A stretch of DNA of 64,000 nt from Artemia franciscana (Eukaryota > Arthropoda > Branchiopoda > Anostraca > Artemiidae). The notes under the pieces are model-generated. The model did no database searches. It worked only from the letters and a program-made list of their open reading frames with translations, and was not told the DNA's origin. Numbering within the stretch: the first letter of the stretch is position 1; each line of letters opens with the position of its first letter. The translations under genes were made by a program, and so were the position numbers. Shown in pieces: positions 48,286-58,648 of the stretch. The stretch covers positions 66,277,419-66,341,418 of the forward strand of contig NC_088863.1 of assembly GCF_032884065.1 (NCBI RefSeq), given 5' to 3'.

Positions 48286-50019
48286 TCAGGAGACACTAAC
48301 TAGTACTAGTAAATTGGATTCGAATATTTTTATTCTTAAGCCTAAGAGGCAAAAAACTTGATGAATATTCATTAAATTAGCTAATAATAAAGCCTTGACA
48401 ATAAAAAAACGAACAAAAATCAACTGAAACAGAACATTTTTCAAAAGAAAGTTTTTAAAAAAATAATAAACACCCATATTAAACCTAAGATCAGCAAAAT
48501 TAGGTCCTATACTAATTAAAACTCAAAACGAGCAGAATTGCAAGCCAAGAATAAAAGAAGCACAAAAACGGTTATTTTATCAAACATAAAGATAAATGAT
48601 TCTGAGTTAGATGAATAAATAAATCTTAAAGCGCGTAATAATTCGATTGACTATCAAATCAAACTTAAAACGAACAAAAATTACTGCAAACAGGAGTTTT
48701 GCTACAGTTCCCCTTTCTTCTCCCCTAACCCTAAAAGTTCTAACTCATTGAGTCATTAGCGCTTTACTGAAAATAGAATATTGCAGTTTTTATATTAATA
48801 ATAATGAAAAACAAAAAATTACGTTGAAATAAAATCATCAATTACTGAGATTTCCAGAAATGACATCGCACCAGGAGACCAATTTTCGCTCTATCTCTCA
48901 TACTGGTTCGCGATAGGCTTATTTACACGTTATTCTAGCTGTGACTTATGTATTTGTAATTCATTGGGACGGTTGCAAATCTTCGACCCTCAGAATTTGT
49001 TACACATTATTTTCCACAGAATTTTCCCTCATTCCTTTCACTTTAGCTATTCGGACTGGTCTTGTCGCTTTGTATGGTTTCGCGTTGTAGGAAAGAAATT
49101 CTTTAATTTGATTTTGTATATTGAAATTGAATTAGATTTCAGACCAGAAAATGTTAGTGCATCAATTTTCGGAAAAAAATATACAGCTGTTTTCGATAAA
49201 AATATACACATGTGCCTACGTACGTGCATGCATATACAATTATTTATTGCTCTCTTAAGAGAGCAAATTATGTATTTAATTATTCAGTCTATTTTCGTTA
49301 GATCTTTCCAGTCATCTTTATTATTATTGTTACTTATTTTTTATTTCTCGTCACTGTTTTAAAAAATTAAAACACAATATTCAAAATACGTATAGTTTTC
49401 GATAAATCAGAAATGACACAACAAGCTTCAGAACGGTTAGGGGAGGGGAAGGAGACTTCATTCATTAGTTACTTCATTTATTTTCTGATAGTTAAAATCT
49501 GCCAGTCAAGTAGACTTACGTCTACTTATAAGTCTGCTACGAGGAGAATAAGTTCTTTTCGTAGCCTGAAGAATTTAAGTAGCCTGGAATAATTTTGAAA
49601 ATACCAGACCTTGCAGTTTTTGTATTGTTTGTTTCTTGGTACCTGTCATTCAACGTATTTTTTGGGGGGAATGAGCTTTTTCTAATACTAGATTCTTTGA
49701 TTACTACTTCTTCTACTAACAGCACATTGCAGCACCAGACTGCCTGAGGCCAACAAAGCTAAGTGCGCTGCTTCTCCATCCCAACATATTCAAAGTCTCT
49801 ATCTTTGAACCCTCCCAAAGAAATTCGTACTTCTCTTAAATATTTTCTTACAACATATCCCCACTCCATTTAGGGATGAACTACTTTTCCATTTACTTTA
49901 GATGTTTGACAGACACGCACGATGTTTGGGATTCTGTCACCCTTCATCGATCGAACGTATCCTAGCAGAATTGATCCACATTTTTGTACAGTTTAGCCTG
50001 CTGTTCAAAGGTGGCTGGT
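48286..50019. other. No gene supported; a weak MITE-like patch
   Basis: 48655-48790 has the words 'aaacttaaaacgaacaaaaa' and 'ttacagttcccctttcttc'-like text of the MITE family, strongly diverged. A 132-codon open frame at 48964-49362 is Phe/Leu/Ile-rich with no recognised domain, so I do not call it. Confidence 0.4.
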
Positions 50020-51954
50020 GTTTACCCTTTCTCGGCGTTTACCCCCAGGAAAATAGAAAATACCCCATAAGGAAAATTCCGCCGAGGAAAATCCCCCTGG
50101 AAAATACCCCCCCCCACCGGAAAATACCCCTGTGGAAAAAGCTTTCCAAATTTGAGTATTTTATTGGAGCTTTGTTTTTTTTTCCGTCGGGGGAAGGAAT
50201 TTTGGTATTTGTCTATTATACGCCACTCACACAAGTTTACGCAATGTAAAACTCAAGAACAAATCGGTTTCTACGTTAGTTTCTTTCAGTTTAGCGTGAT
50301 ACAAGACAAAGACAAGTGACAAAATAGATCGGAAATATATAATTTGGGCTATATCTTTGCACAAAGGGGGGGAGGCAAAGTATTTGAACAGTTTGAAGTC
50401 AAAAAGCAATTCTTAGTTCAGAATATGCAGAATAATTGTACCTAATACTTTTTGCATATAGATCCGCTATACTTTACTATCCCTCCCCCTAATGTGCAAA
50501 AATATAGCCCAAATTTGTTTCTAAGGTAACGAAGAGACTAACGACGAAATCGGTTTGTTCTCGAGTTTTACACATCGTAAACTTGAGACGGTGGTGTATT
50601 ATACACAAGTATCGGAATTTTTCATGGAGCCGGAATTCCCTGTATTATTTAAAAAACATCGGAAATAAAATTAAAAAAAATATATTTCTTCAACATATGT
50701 TTTTTTATTTAATTTCTGAACGTTTTTGAATTAATGCATGTTTGGTTTTGGCTCTCCGCACATAAATTATTAAAATGCAATTTGTATATTAATTCTTTTT
50801 TTGGCTAAATGGCTTTCTCTTAGTTTTGATCAGACGATATTGAGAAATAAGGGGTGGAGAAGGAGGCTTAGTTGCCCTCCAATTTTTCGGTTACTTAAAA
50901 AGGCAACTAGAACTTTTAATTTTTAACGAACGTTTTTATTAGTAAAAAATATACGTAACTTAAGAATTAACTTACGTAACAAACTTTCATAACCTTATGA
51001 AAGTCGACTATGAGAGTTCAAAGAGTGAAGAGCTAAACCAGTTTTCAATTGAATTGGATATAGTCCTTGCTAAGAATTTGATGAACTTGCTTGAATAACC
51101 AACCACATATTACAAACGTGAGTACTTTTGGGGCGGCAAATTGGAACATTCTGTTCTTGAAATTTGTTACCTGTAGTTTTCACCCCCCCCCCCATTGTGA
51201 CTGAAGATCATAAAATGGCAAAATATAGACCGTTCGGTCTTGTCCTAGTTTCATTTCAGGGATACCCCTCATGACCATCAGTGGTTATCAAAACCACCAA
51301 AGACCAGAAAAATCAAGCTAGATATGTAGTCTTTTGATATGGTACCCACTCTGAGCATAATATAGCTGAAGCACACATCCGCAATTGGAATGACCATTTT
51401 CAACATCAACAATTAAAATAAACATATTTAAAAAAATATGTTTCTTCAACTGAATGTAAGGAGCAACATCGACACTTAAAATAAACAGAAATTAAATAAA
51501 ATAAACGTATATGAAAGGAGTTGCACCTTCCACAAGACCTTACTCTTTTCGCTAAAGTTTTGAATTTATGTCCTAATTCCTTAAGAACGATTCCTGTAAC
51601 ACAATGCCAGCTTAATTACAATAATAATCTTTGTTTTATAATTATTGTGCTTTAAAATTATTCAAAATTAAAATTATTAAAATCTATTAAGTTTTTTTTT
51701 AAATTCTAAATATATAGAATAATTGTACCAAACACACTGCGCCTGCAGACCCGCTATTCTTCACCCCCCCCCCCCTAACGTGAAAATATATATACTTTTC
51801 GAAATTAACGAAGAAAATAATAAAGAAAACAGTTTGCTCTCGAGTTATGCATCGAAAACTTGGATTTTTGGCATATAATCCACAAGTACCGGAATTTTCC
51901 ATGGAGAGAGAAAGCCGGATTTCCTGTTATTATTTAAAAACGATGAGAAATTAA

Positions 51955-52292
51955 ATTAAAAAACAAGTTTTTTCAACTGAAAGTAAAGAACAACGTCAAA
52001 ACTTAAAACGAACAGAAATTATTACGTATATGAAACGAATTTTCCCTTCCACAAGATCATGCTCTTTACGATAAAGTTTCAACTTTTTGTCCTAATTCCT
52101 TAAGAACGGTTCCAGAAAAACAATGGCTGTTTAATTACAATAATAAGCTTCATTCTAAAAAAATAACTTTCGCGCGAAGAGCAAGGTTTTGAGGAGGAGG
52201 CAACCCCTTTCATATACGTAATAATTTATGCCCGTTTTAGTTTTTGACGTTGCTCTTTACTTTCAGTTGGAAAACTTGTTTTTAATCTAATT
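51955..52292 (+). mobile_element. Nonautonomous transposon (MITE), complete copy
   Basis: Terminal inverted repeats of roughly 75 to 80 bp: the left reads 'aaaacaagttttttcaactg', 'aaagtaaagaacaacgtcaa', 'aacttaaaacgaacagaaat', 'tattacgtatatgaaa'. The right end, reverse-complemented, gives nearly the same string. TTAA flanks both ends, as for piggyBac-type insertions, though in such AT-rich DNA this is weak evidence. The interior has the pair 'gctctttacgataaag'/'gcgcgaagagcaagg'. No transposase. Confidence 0.7.
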
Positions 52293-52800
52293 TTTGGTCT
52301 TTTTGAAATAATACCAGGAAATCTGGCTCTCTCTCTGAAAAATTCCGGTACTCGTGTATTACACGCCACTCACTTAAGTTTTACGGTTTTCTCATTTCAA
52401 ACTGTTCAAATACTTTACCCCCCCCCCTTAAGTGCAACTATATAGCCCAAATTGTATATTCCACATTTGTTCTGTCACTTGTTTTTGTCTTATCACACTC
52501 TAAGCTGAAAGAAACTAACGAAGAAACTTTCTTCCCCCTTACGAAAAATGAAAAATGAAGCTCAAATAAAACTTTCGAATTTGGAAAGCCTTATTTTCCA
52601 CGTTTTTTTTTCTGGGGGGGGGAGGATATTTTCCGGTGTGTATTTTCCATAGCATTTTCTGAGGGAAAAGGGTATTTTTCTTGGGGGTTATTTTCCAGGG
52701 GTATATTCGGAGGGGGATATTTGCCTGAGGGAGAGGAGGTATTTACCGGGGGACATTCTTGAGGGTGGGGTGTTTACCGTGGATATTTTCTGCGGAGGGA

Positions 52801-53094
52801 ATTTTCCAAGGGAGGATTTACCGGGGGTATTTTCCACGGGGGGGGGTTATCTTCACTTAGGGGGTCCGCAGGGAGTAAAGACCAGGGGGGGTAAGCACCT
52901 AGAACCCTGTTTAAGATACGGTCAGTCAGTCCAAGGTCTGTTTAAGATACGGTCAGTTTTCCAAGGGAGGATTTCCTGGGGGTATTTTCCACGGGGGGGT
53001 TTATCTTCACTTAGGGGGTCCGCAGGGAGTAAAGACCAGGGGGGGGGGGTAAGCACCTAGAACCCTGTTTAAGATACGGTCAGTCAGTCAGGTA
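52801..53094 (+). repeat. 157-bp tandem duplication in G-rich DNA
   Basis: 'ttttccaagggaggatttac' at 52801 and 'ttttccaagggaggatttcc' at 52958 start two copies. Both run through 'tatcttcacttagggggtcc', 'gcagggagtaaagaccaggg' and 'aacctgtttaagatacgg'-like text. The copies differ mainly in G-run length, so the event is recent. The 96-codon open frame across it is an artefact. Confidence 0.85.
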
Positions 53095-53100
53095 CCTAAA

Positions 53101-54200
53101 ACAATCCTTAGACATTTCCTCTGGAAACCATTTAGCAAATTGCCCTCAGTCTTTTGGAGTGCCCATACTTCAGAACCGTACTTTTCTACTTTCATAATTT
53201 TCTTCCAAACAATTTTTGATAGAATTTTAAATAATTAAGTGAAAAACATAATATCCAATAATTCATATATGTTTACCTATTACAGTCTGGCATGACCCAA
53301 AGTAGTTAAGTTGTAAATTTGCTTGATTTACCACCGTTTTTCTAGGGGCTGAACGAATTTTTCGATCTCATTTAAATTTTTACTGTTTTTTGGATCAACA
53401 TTAATAAAAATAACCGACTTTAATTTTGCATCCAATACCATAAGGACTTAGTTGAAACCTGCCCTCTATTAATAAAACAAATTAAAGTTTGCGAAAGCAA
53501 AGAATTGATTGAAATATTTTAAAAACTCTACGCTAATTCATTTCGTTTATGTTGTTGAATTATTTCATCGAAAAAACTACCTTGTTACAATTAGTAGAAA
53601 GATTAAAAAGCTCAGCTTGAACTTTAATTAAAAGAATAGTTTTTTAATATAATAATCAACGAGTTGTTCAATAGTTCTAGCTGTTGTCTTGGCAGCTTAT
53701 CTTGACACCAACTGTACATTGTTTGCATATTTCCAAGCTTCAGCCAATATCATATCTAGTAGCCCATATGTTCCTCTCTTGAGAGTTTTTTGTGTCAGGC
53801 CGGTCAAAATCAATAAACCGAGGGAAGTGATGTCTATCCGCTCTTGTTAGTGAGAAATCAGAATTACGTTGAGGAACATCTAACTAAAACATTATACAGC
53901 GGGGATGGGTTTATCCAATATTTAGGTTCACAAGATTATTTTTGTAGCAATAAAAAAAGTTTATGGTCTATTCATATTAAAATGTAGGAAAGAGCATGCT
54001 CTCTGTCTAACAGTAAGGACTCAATGTTCAGTTTTTGTTGCCATGTGAGATAATCATGGCTTTTGGCCGTCTCCGATTTTTATCTCAATATTTTTTATGC
54101 GTTAATCTTGGTCATTTTAGCAGGTTTTTTGTAGCGCATGCGCGAACAGGTTAGCACACACGGCAAAAATATGCATTCTAAAGAGTCGCAAAATAAGACT
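53101..54200. other. No gene seen
   Basis: AT-rich unique-looking sequence. Nothing recognised. Confidence 0.4.
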
Positions 54201-54204
54201 TTGG

Positions 54205-54350
54205 ATATCACTGATGGAGCTGCACAGTTGTCTTGAGGCTATTGTAGATTGGGAGGGTGGAAGTTCAAGCCACCTTGAGTTCTATGGTGGGAACGATGAC
54301 CCCGGAATGTAGAGAGAAGCAGGAAAAGCCGAACCAGCACCTTTTTTCTC
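54205..54350 (+). mobile_element. Possible tRNA-derived SINE-like sequence
   Basis: 'ggtggaagttcaagccacc' forms a perfect T-arm-like hairpin containing a B-box-like 'AGTTCAAGCC'. About 50 bases upstream, 'gctgcacagttgtcttgagg' resembles an A box. The body ends in 'ccagcaccttttttc', a T run that could end pol III transcription. No target duplication was identified. Confidence 0.35.
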
Positions 54351-55329
54351 TGTGTGACAGTCTCAATGAGATCAGCTCTTCAAAAGACCCTCATCAAAAG
54401 CTGATGTCAGAAGTTGACTAATGGAAAGGAAAATTAAAGAGATTTGACAAAAGGGAAGGCCAAAGCCTGGGCTGATTGAATCGTTGGCCTTTATTTTTAG
54501 GTTGAAGGCCTAAGTGCTACAAATGATATCTTAAAGTTTGGAGGTCTTTGCACAGCTAAAATTAGCATCGACTCTGTTTATGCTTAGAAAAAAATTATTG
54601 CAAGAAAATTTTTTCCGCAAAAAAAAAAAAAAAATCAGGGAAATTCTGGAGCAATATTAAAACTTAAAATGAGCAAAAAATCTACTGACACTATAGACAA
54701 AAGTAAAGAAACAAAACGAAAATATTGATTTGCATTTTATAAAACATATATCTGAAAAGCTCTTTCAATTATGTTATTGTTCCCGAAATTTCTAATTATG
54801 CTAATTGTGCAATCTCAATTTCAACAATTTGTAATGTGTCCATTTTTCCACTGAATAGGAAAACATATATGAATTATACTGATTCGTGATATTTCTGCTA
54901 CATATGTAGAATTCAAGAGAACTAGCATTTTACTGAAAGCTGAGCGTGCTTGAGTTTCTTTTATAGGATTGTGTTTTATAGTAATATTTACTAATTGTAT
55001 TTCATTTCATTAATACAATAAAAATCAATTATAATAGTAACAAATAAAAACAAAAATCAAATACAATAATAAATTAATAATAAAATAAATAATAATAAAA
55101 TAAAATAAATAAACTGAACACAATAATAAAGAACAAAAAGAATAAAAGAAAAAGAAAAAAATATCACATATTGGAGCCAAAAAAAACTGAGCTCTCGGGG
55201 GGCCGGGTCAATACGGTAACAATTTCAAATGCAGAAACAAGACCTAAAATAAAGTTATACACCAATACATAACAGAAAGCGGCAAAAGCTTACAAAAAAA
55301 AGGGAAAAGACAAAATGCAGAAATCTCAC
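54351..55329. other. No gene; A/T-rich low complexity and LINE 3' UTR
   Basis: 54610-54640 is a poly(A) patch. 54990-55170 is A-rich low-complexity DNA ('aataaaataaataataataa'). From about 55170 to 55329 the sequence is probably the 3' untranslated part of the LINE on the minus strand. Confidence 0.45.
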
Positions 55330-56565
55330 TACAGTCTTAGAAGCCCACAAGCTGAATTAAACAATATCAGAAAAGACCTCTCACACGAAATATCGAAAGG
55401 AAGAGGACTCTGTAGCTTAGTAGCTAGATAAACTGCGGAACGCTGGGAAAAAGTAATTCGAAACAGTGGAAGTTCAATAAACAGATGAGACTTACGAAAG
55501 GAAAGGGAAATATTAGAAGATAGAGCTTTTTGGAAAAAAACTTCTCAGGCTTATAGGAAGGAAATAATGTAAAAATTTATAATTTAGGAGGGGACATTTC
55601 TTTTTCACCAAAGAATAAAAATTTTAATTCTAGTATCATTATACGAATCAACAAAGGGGTACCTGGGTGGAAGTCCAAACACAGCTTTCAAAGCTTTATT
55701 CTGGAGGCTTCTTATAGGGATTAGTAGAGAATGCCACACCCCAAACAGAACAATAACAAGAGATTCGTGAATTGAAAAACGCATAATACAGTGAGACCAT
55801 TATCTCAGGGGGAAGAAAGGATTGAACTCTGAGGAGGAACTCAACCTGGCGAGAAAGAATACCCTGGAAATAGGAAGGATGAAGCTTACAAGAAAGGTTA
55901 AAATCCAATAACACACCCAAAATTTTAATATTATCAAAATACAAATTATAATACACAAGGAACATCAACCAGGGAGCGATGAACCACTGTAAACATTATT
56001 GTGTCACTGTTAGGTGCAATAACAAGCATTTTTTTTGGTTATTAGCACCACGAGCAAACTTTATGGATACTCCTCTGCGCTAATGATTTTACACTTGCCT
56101 CATTTTCAGCACAAAAAAATGTTTTTGTCATCAGTAAAGCTAACGAATCGCACTCTCTCTGACAGACCAGTTTCAAAGAAGTCGTTGATGAAGAGAAGAA
56201 ATAGTAGTGGACCCAGAATCGACCCCTAGGGAACTCCCCTTTTTACAGATAAATAGTGTGATTTGATGGGGTCGATCTCTACATACTGATAACGATCTGA
56301 AAAACAATGATTCAAACCACCAGAGCAACCGTCCACTTATTCCATACCTTTCTAATTTCTGCAACAATAGCCGATGGTTTACCATGTTGAAAGCTTTGAA
56401 AAAATCCGGGAAAATACTGATTACCTTAAGTCCAATATCAAGCTTCCGTCTTATCAACTCAGTCGCATCAATTAGAGCGTACTCCGTAGAAAATCCAGCT
56501 CGAAAGCCAAACTGGGAGTCGGATAATATGGCTGGTAAAAGAATATTAACAGCTATACAAATACA
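55330..56565 (-). mobile_element. 5'-truncated LINE (CR1/Jockey-like) reverse transcriptase
   Basis: Minus-strand order: 'SDSQFGFRAGFSTEYALIDA' (motif before the palm), 'PDFFKAFNMVNHRLLLQKLE' (motif A), 'GVP' - stop - 'GSILGPLLFLLFIND' (motif B), 'FTDDKNIF' (motif C, catalytic Asp-Asp kept, 56127-56138), 'KKMLVIAPNSDT', 'IKILGVLLDFNLSCKLHPSY', 'RVQSFLPPEIMVSLYYAFFN', 'SLQNKALKAVFGLPPRYPF', then after a further frame change 'FRKSHLFIELPLFRITFSQR' and 'CGLLRL' with a stop at 55330-55332. A TAG at 56226-56228 replaces the motif B Gln, and at least three frame changes are present. It is inactive. The endonuclease is missing by 5' truncation. Confidence 0.9.
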
Positions 56566-57354
56566 GGTAGCTCTTTAATTTGATTGATAAACTGCTAATT
56601 TTTTTTCAAAACTAAGTTTTGTGTGTTTTTAGGCTCTAAAAATATGCGCAATAAATCCTGCAAAGGATCTTTGTGCTACTTAGTCAAAGAAAATAGTCAA
56701 CAAAAGTTGACTTCTTTATTAATAGAGCGATAAATATAGGTTTCATATTGCAGCTATCTTAAAGTTTCTTTTAGACAAAACGCTGTAATTTCATCATAAA
56801 AAGAGTCGAAGGGAAATAATTTCCTTGGTATATTTGTAGAGTTTTAGATAAAAGATTCGATTATTTATAAAATATTGTCCTTTACAAAATATGCTAAGAT
56901 TTTAGAAAATTGAAGGACATTAAAAGAATTTAAATTGTGTAGTTAATAATTTATAGATATTCATGTTATTACTATTGCAATTTTTCTATCGACTTCATGC
57001 AGTATTTCGAAATCCTTTAAAATATGTTTTAGTTCTTTATCTTTTCTTTAAGGACAAACAAGAATAATATTTATTATTGGTTCTGAATATGCTATGAATG
57101 TGAGTGAAAACATTCTTACATTTTTTTTTAAAAGGATTATTTTTCCATTTTCACATACAAAGGGGACTGGGAGGGACAGGATGAAGGGAGGGATTTGAGT
57201 ATCTTATTAAGGACTCCCATTTACCCATTTTCAATGGTAAATGGGAAAAAATTTGCCATTTTTTTGCGGCGTATGCTATCTTACGCTGGTATGAATCTCT
57301 CAGATAGTTTTTAAGGATTCTAGGATTTTTTTTAACGATTACAATCATTTACAA
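56566..57354. other. No gene seen
   Basis: AT-rich DNA. 57195-57250 has a short inverted patch ('ccatttacccatttt' / 'aatggtaaatggg'). Confidence 0.4.
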
Positions 57355-58648
57355 GATTTTGCAGATGATTCCTTTCGACAACTTAGATACAAATGGTGTT
57401 TGTTTTTATTTTTTTTCACCATCCCCTCCAAATTTCCTGAAAGTTACAATTTAATACACTTTGCTGCTTCTGAAATAATGTAAATATTGCCCCAACTTTC
57501 CAAGAGAAAACCCATTTTAAACAATTGCCAATTTGTATGCTTTACGGCTCTAGCCCCAGCATCTGTGGAAATAATGCCATAATCAGAAGCATTTTATTGG
57601 ACTTTTTGACTATTTCAAACAAAGGGCTATCTTAAATATTGATTGAACCAATTTTGAGGTTACGAGGTTGACGGTGTCAGGCAAACAAAAGGAGAGAGGA
57701 GGGAATCTTGTTACCCCCAAATTAATTTTGGAAGCATTCGCTGACATTTGTATTTTTATCCCCCTAGTCGTTTCTAAGAATTGGTAGGTATGCTCTTCCG
57801 GCTTCCATGATTCACATAGTATCTTGATTCAAAGCAGTATCCCATCTCAACTTTACCCAAAAGTCTCAGATTAGTGCCCCGGAAATTCCTGAGACTTTGC
57901 AATGACCTCCCTTTTTCATTACAAATTATTGGTCTAAAAAATTACCATTTTAAAATATTTATAGCCATTGTCCAATGACCTATGGGAGTAATTTTACCCC
58001 CATTATTGAAAATTTATTTATTGAAACTTTCAACTATTTTGAACAAAAAGCACATCTTAATATTTTCATAGAATGTCTGTGGAGGCTACGAGGTGAGGGT
58101 TGGAAAAGAAAGGTAAGGGAGAAGGCTCGGCAATAACTTTCGACTCTTATAAAGGATATTATATACTTTCAATTTCCATTTGATTTAGCCCTTTCTGATT
58201 TCCCAACAACCATCCGTTCTTTATGAAATCTCACCGGGTAAAAAAGAAGACACGGTCACTCAAGGAGAAATAAAAACAAAACAAGTGAATACCCACCCGT
58301 GATCTTTCTTCTGAAAAAAAAAAAAAATCAAAATTCTTCGTTTTTGTAAATAAAATCTTGAAACGTCTACATTGGGTTCTCTCGTATTTTGAACCTGACA
58401 GTGAGATTTTCATTAAGATCGGTTGACTTTTTGGAGGTTTTATCCTTTTTTTTGAAAATCGGGCTTGTAGCTTTCGATGGATAAAATTACACTTAATGCC
58501 CCCCCCCCCACCCAATAACGGGATCAGAATAAAAATCCAATTATCTTACGTAATCATTGTTACTGAAATTCTTTGTTTAAGAGTTTAGTTTACTAATGGG
58601 TCTAATCGCTCCTCACTTAGAGTTTGGTACCACGAACTGTTTGACATA
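57355..58648 (+). repeat. 118-bp units followed by repeat R copy
   Basis: 57355-57950 shows 118-bp landmarks ('cctttcgacaacttagatac', 'cctgaaagttacaatttaat', 'ggtatgctcttccggcttcc'). 57955-58648 shows R landmarks ('tttgaacaaaaagcacatct', 'acccgtgatctttcttctga', 'gtgagattttcattaagatc') and the R end ('tcgctcctcacttagagttt', 'ggtaccacgaactgtttgac'). Confidence 0.65.

Larger units (their letters stand above)
50020..53100. repeat. Inverted composite repeat, arms about 2.1 kb apart
   Basis: The left arm 50036-50405 ('ggaaaataccccataaggaa', 'aaatttgagtattttattgg', 'agtttctttcagtttagcgt', 'acaagtgacaaaatag', 'tatttgaacagtttgaa') is the reverse complement, diverged, of 52390-52760 ('tttcaaactgttcaaatact', 'cttgtttttgtcttatcaca', 'agctgaaagaaactaacgaa'). 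Inside, 50455-50690 and 51725-51960 are direct copies ('catggagccggaattccctg' vs 'catggagagagaaagccgga'). MITE copies lie at 51425-51620 and 51955-52292. 52610-52860 is an array of 'gggggatattttccggggg'-type 12-mers. Confidence 0.65.

Noticed and set aside
48964..49362. 132-codon hydrophobic open frame as a membrane protein gene
   Set aside because: AT-rich composition alone gives Phe/Ile/Leu-rich frames; there is no start context, splice context or family resemblance.
52770..53060. Gly-rich open frame as a gene
   Set aside because: It spans a recent G-rich 157-bp tandem duplication and its frame depends on G-run length.
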